Below the pieces are notes generated by a model. The model had not been told where the DNA came from and did no database searches. It saw nothing but the letters and a program-made list of their open reading frames with translations. This document shows positions 5,284 to 7,419 of a DNA stretch of 7,419 nt, in pieces. Made by a program: the position numbers and the translations under genes. Source of the DNA: Thermoguttaceae bacterium (GTDB lineage Bacteria > Planctomycetota > Planctomycetia > Pirellulales > Thermoguttaceae); assembly GCA_028695865.1 (NCBI GenBank), contig JAQVID010000139.1:1-7419 (forward strand). The letters run 5' to 3'. Numbering within the stretch: the first letter of the stretch is position 1; each line of letters opens with the position of its first letter.

Positions 5284-6246
5284 TTAACCAATCGTTTCTA
5301 TTTCCAACCGGTTTTTGGCCAGGAACGCTTTGGATTCGGCTTTTGTAAAGACCGAACCGGTAGCGCTCAAGTCGCGAACGCAACTCATGCCTTGAGCACT
5401 GGCGGTTTGCATAAGGTCCTCTGGAGCTCCTCCGTCGAGAATGGCAGAGATAAATCCGGCGGCAAAGGCGTCGCCCGAACCGGTTCCTCCGACAAATTCA
5501 ACCGGAAAGACTTTGGTTCGGAAACGATCATTTTGCGAATAGAAAACAGACCCGGCCTCTCCGCAAGTAACCACGGTCGCCTTGGCTCCGGCGTCGAAGA
5601 AATATTTCGCCTGATCGACCGGATCGTCGAGTCCGCAAATCAGCTTGGCTTCGTCGTTATTGGGCGTGAAGTAATCGACATGGGGGAGTAGCGGCTTAAT
5701 CACATCCCAATACGGGCGAGTCCCGAAGAGCACAACGTCGAGAATGGTCTTCCCGCCGCGAGCGTGAAACTTTTTGAAGAACTCAACCATAGTATCGTCT
5801 TCCAGACAGAGCATCATGAGGTATCCGCCCAAATAGAAGACTTCGGCCTCTTGTGCCCAGGCGTCTGGAATCACGGCGGCGGTAAAGCCCGCGTTGGCTC
5901 CGTTCGTACTGATGAAACGTCGATCCTGCCCTTTGACATTGACGATCATGGTGCAGCCCGGGCCGCAATGGGCCGCTCTCTTGATTCCTGCCGTATCGAT
6001 AAGAGGATGCTCCAGAGACCGTACAACGAAATCACTGAACGCTTCGTCTCCAACGCAACCACACAATCCGACGGGAACTTCCAGTTGCGCCAGATTGAGC
6101 GCAACATTGGAAGCGCAACCTCCAAGCATGAGTTGAACCTGTTGAGTCGGGACTAATTCTCCCGGGACAGGCAGATGATCAATGGGCTGACAACCAACGT
6201 CGGCAAAAAGGATACCGGCACTCAAGCAACGATGTTTCTTATTCAT
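5284..6246 (-). CDS. PfkB/ribokinase-family carbohydrate (or nucleoside) kinase
   Basis: A 320-residue protein, the usual length for this family of ATP-dependent kinases, which phosphorylate a sugar or nucleoside hydroxyl in the cytoplasm. The N-terminal family motif is 'GGCASNVALNLAQL' (42-55). 'NNDEA' (196-200) matches the conserved N-x-x-E metal/phosphate motif region. 'TCGEAGS' (227-233) precedes the ATP-binding loop. The C-terminal signature is GGTGSGDAFAAGF (253-265), with GSGD forming the anion hole and D259 as the expected catalytic base. The acidic residue that usually opens this signature (DTxGxGD) is Gly here. The substrate cannot be assigned from sequence. The ATG complements 6244-6246 and has an AAGGA ribosome site 7 nt upstream (complement of 6254-6258). 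It lies 47 bp downstream of the AI-2E gene on the same strand with no promoter seen in the gap, so co-transcription is likely. The gene ends with TAA and converges on ilvB. Confidence 0.88.
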   Translation of the reverse strand: MNKKHRCLSAGILFADVGCQPIDHLPVPGELVPTQQVQLMLGGCASNVALNLAQLEVPVGLCGCVGDEAFSDFVVRSLEHPLIDTAGIKRAAHCGPGCTMIVNVKGQDRRFISTNGANAGFTAAVIPDAWAQEAEVFYLGGYLMMLCLEDDTMVEFFKKFHARGGKTILDVVLFGTRPYWDVIKPLLPHVDYFTPNNDEAKLICGLDDPVDQAKYFFDAGAKATVVTCGEAGSVFYSQNDRFRTKVFPVEFVGGTGSGDAFAAGFISAILDGGAPEDLMQTASAQGMSCVRDLSATGSVFTKAESKAFLAKNRLEIETIG

Positions 6247-6293
6247 GAACTAATCCTTGATAATGGGGGTGGCATGGTACGATTGTGAACGAT

Positions 6294-7419
6294 TCAGACG
6301 CCTTCGGGTTCCGTGTCTGGCTCGGGGTCTTTAGAAACCTTGTTGGCCATGAGCACGGCCATCCATCGCGTTTCAGGAAACGATTGCAAAATAATCTTAA
6401 TGATCACCGCAAGTGGAGGGGACAGGAACATACCGACCGCGCCAAGTATCCACCCGCAGAAAATCAATGAAAGTAAAACGACCAACGGCGACAAATCGAG
6501 TCCGTTCCCAAGTAATTTGGGCTCAAGCAAATACCCGATCGAGCAGTTAATGATCAAAAAGAAGACAATGTTAACGCAGCCGATAACAAGTCCCTGCTGG
6601 CTCAACGCAAGCAGAATCGGCGGTATGGCCGCGACAACCGAACCAATGTTCGGAATAAAGTTCAAAAGAAAAGCGACAAAGCCCCACAAGAACGGATATT
6701 GCACGCCTGTGGCCAAAAGAAGTATCGTGACAAAAAATCCGACAAGGAGACTGACAAATGTTTTAATCAACATATAACGACGTATGTCGTTGGTAAGCTG
6801 TCGAACCCGTTGACTCATGAACGTTCGATTCCCCAGTGCTTTGGAAATCTTTTCCGGAAGCTTTGAGGCTTCAAGCAGCATGAAGATAACAAGCAACATA
6901 ATAATGAAAGTACTGCTGGCAAGCACGCTTAACTCACCGGTCAGTCCGGCAACGAATTTGAACAGCTCCTGAGAACTGACTTCCATGGCGTCCGACGGCT
7001 TGATCCACGCATTGGGATTACTGGCCGCGTCGGGGTGATCGTTCTGATTTTCCGCTTCGTGGTCGCTTGATTCGGGCGGAGCCTGTCGAACATTGAGCGG
7101 AGGCGAGTCGAAGAAACCGCCCGGCAAGTCGCGTGTCGTCTCTTCCGCCGCGGTACCGGGGCGACCGGCATTCACACCGGCTTCCAATGCCGGGAGCGCT
7201 TTGTCGGTTGGCGATTGCCCGGCGATGGCGTTTGGAGCTTGCGATGAAGAGGCTGCTTGTATTGCAGAAGTTGTTTGCGTCGGGGAAGTACCCGAGGAGG
7301 ATGGTTTATCAGCCTTGGCGGATGAACGCGAGGCAACGGCTGAGGCACCGTTGGATGGCTCCGTCTGAACATAAGAGACCGGAACAATGGAAGCCCCCCC
7401 CGATTGTGTGGACGCCCCG
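6294..7419 (-). CDS. AI-2E family transporter (PerM/YdiK-like membrane protein), C-terminal part with long disordered insert
   Basis: The frame is open through the right edge, so the N-terminus is missing; 374 residues are visible up to TGA (complement of 6294-6296). The last ~220 residues are the C-terminal half of an AI-2E family protein. A hydrophobic segment 'FIIMLLVIFMLLEASK' is followed by a basic helix, then about five more membrane stretches. These include the family motif 'FVAFLLNFIPNIGSVVAAIPPILLAL' region and 'YLLEPKLLGNGLDLSPLVVLLSL'. Members are inner-membrane proteins of about 350 residues. A few have been linked to autoinducer-2 export or ion/proton antiport, but most are uncharacterised. 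The first ~147 visible residues (7419 to about 6980) are Ser/Ala/Pro/Gln/Thr-rich and low complexity, where the soluble helical region before the fourth membrane segment is expected. This looks like a large disordered insert. A C8 run at 7394-7401 (G8 in the gene) lies within it. An upstream start at TTG 7187 is not credible because the frame continues. Confidence 0.85.
   Translation of the reverse strand, partial: GASTQSGGASIVPVSYVQTEPSNGASAVASRSSAKADKPSSSGTSPTQTTSAIQAASSSQAPNAIAGQSPTDKALPALEAGVNAGRPGTAAEETTRDLPGGFFDSPPLNVRQAPPESSDHEAENQNDHPDAASNPNAWIKPSDAMEVSSQELFKFVAGLTGELSVLASSTFIIMLLVIFMLLEASKLPEKISKALGNRTFMSQRVRQLTNDIRRYMLIKTFVSLLVGFFVTILLLATGVQYPFLWGFVAFLLNFIPNIGSVVAAIPPILLALSQQGLVIGCVNIVFFLIINCSIGYLLEPKLLGNGLDLSPLVVLLSLIFCGWILGAVGMFLSPPLAVIIKIILQSFPETRWMAVLMANKVSKDPEPDTEPEGV

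Noticed and set aside
5090..5287. A 65-codon plus-strand frame across the 15-bp repeats giving FKQER-like pentads.
   Set aside because: Its start is a TTG inside the ilvB terminator with no ribosome site, and the pentads do not fit the A(D/N)Lxx pattern of pentapeptide-repeat proteins.
5284..7419. An autoinducer-2 signalling module made of the AI-2E protein and the kinase.
   Set aside because: The known AI-2 kinase LsrK belongs to the FGGY family, not PfkB, and most AI-2E family members are not shown to move AI-2. Adjacency alone does not support it.

Overview
The window looks like ordinary chromosomal DNA from a member of the Planctomycetota, most likely a Pirellulales-type bacterium. This is an inference from protein style, not from any marker gene. 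The clues are an exported PQQ-like propeller protein with the N-terminal Trp-rich 'WPWWKGP' signature, an RND efflux adaptor carrying an Ala/Pro/Ser/Thr-rich linker and a C-terminal EF-hand pair, a plant-like acetolactate synthase, and moderate G+C content by eye. No mobile element, CRISPR array, tRNA or rRNA was seen.

Layout, left to right. (1) Positions 1-980 (+) hold the C-terminal end of an RND efflux periplasmic adaptor, with an 18-bp tandem repeat inside its linker and two EF-hand loops near its end. A probable intrinsic terminator follows. (2) A well-formed sigma70-like promoter (1061-1089) drives a two-gene operon. Its genes are a secreted PQQ-like beta-propeller protein (1214-2494) and a small cytoplasmic von Willebrand factor A protein with an intact MIDAS (2491-3057), which overlap by ATGA. 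(3) A second promoter region (around 3111-3138), sharing a 13-of-14 identical core with the first, precedes a GTG-started acetolactate synthase large subunit, ilvB (3223-5025). ilvB ends in a strong intrinsic terminator (5054-5105). (4) A 258-bp convergent intergenic region holds that terminator and a degenerate 15-bp tandem repeat. (5) On the minus strand, an AI-2E family membrane protein (6294 to beyond the window end) and a PfkB-family sugar or nucleoside kinase (5284-6246) lie 47 bp apart and are probably co-transcribed, membrane protein first.

How they work together: the only firm pathway gene is ilvB, which catalyses the first common step of valine, leucine and isoleucine synthesis. Its regulatory subunit gene ilvN is not next to it. 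The propeller/VWA pair is translationally coupled but its role is unknown. The efflux adaptor and AI-2E protein are envelope functions cut by the window edges. I do not see a clearly new multi-gene system. The most interesting points are the calcium-binding-like tail on the efflux adaptor, the shared promoter core, the plant-like ilvB with altered herbicide-site residues, and the large disordered insert in the AI-2E protein.
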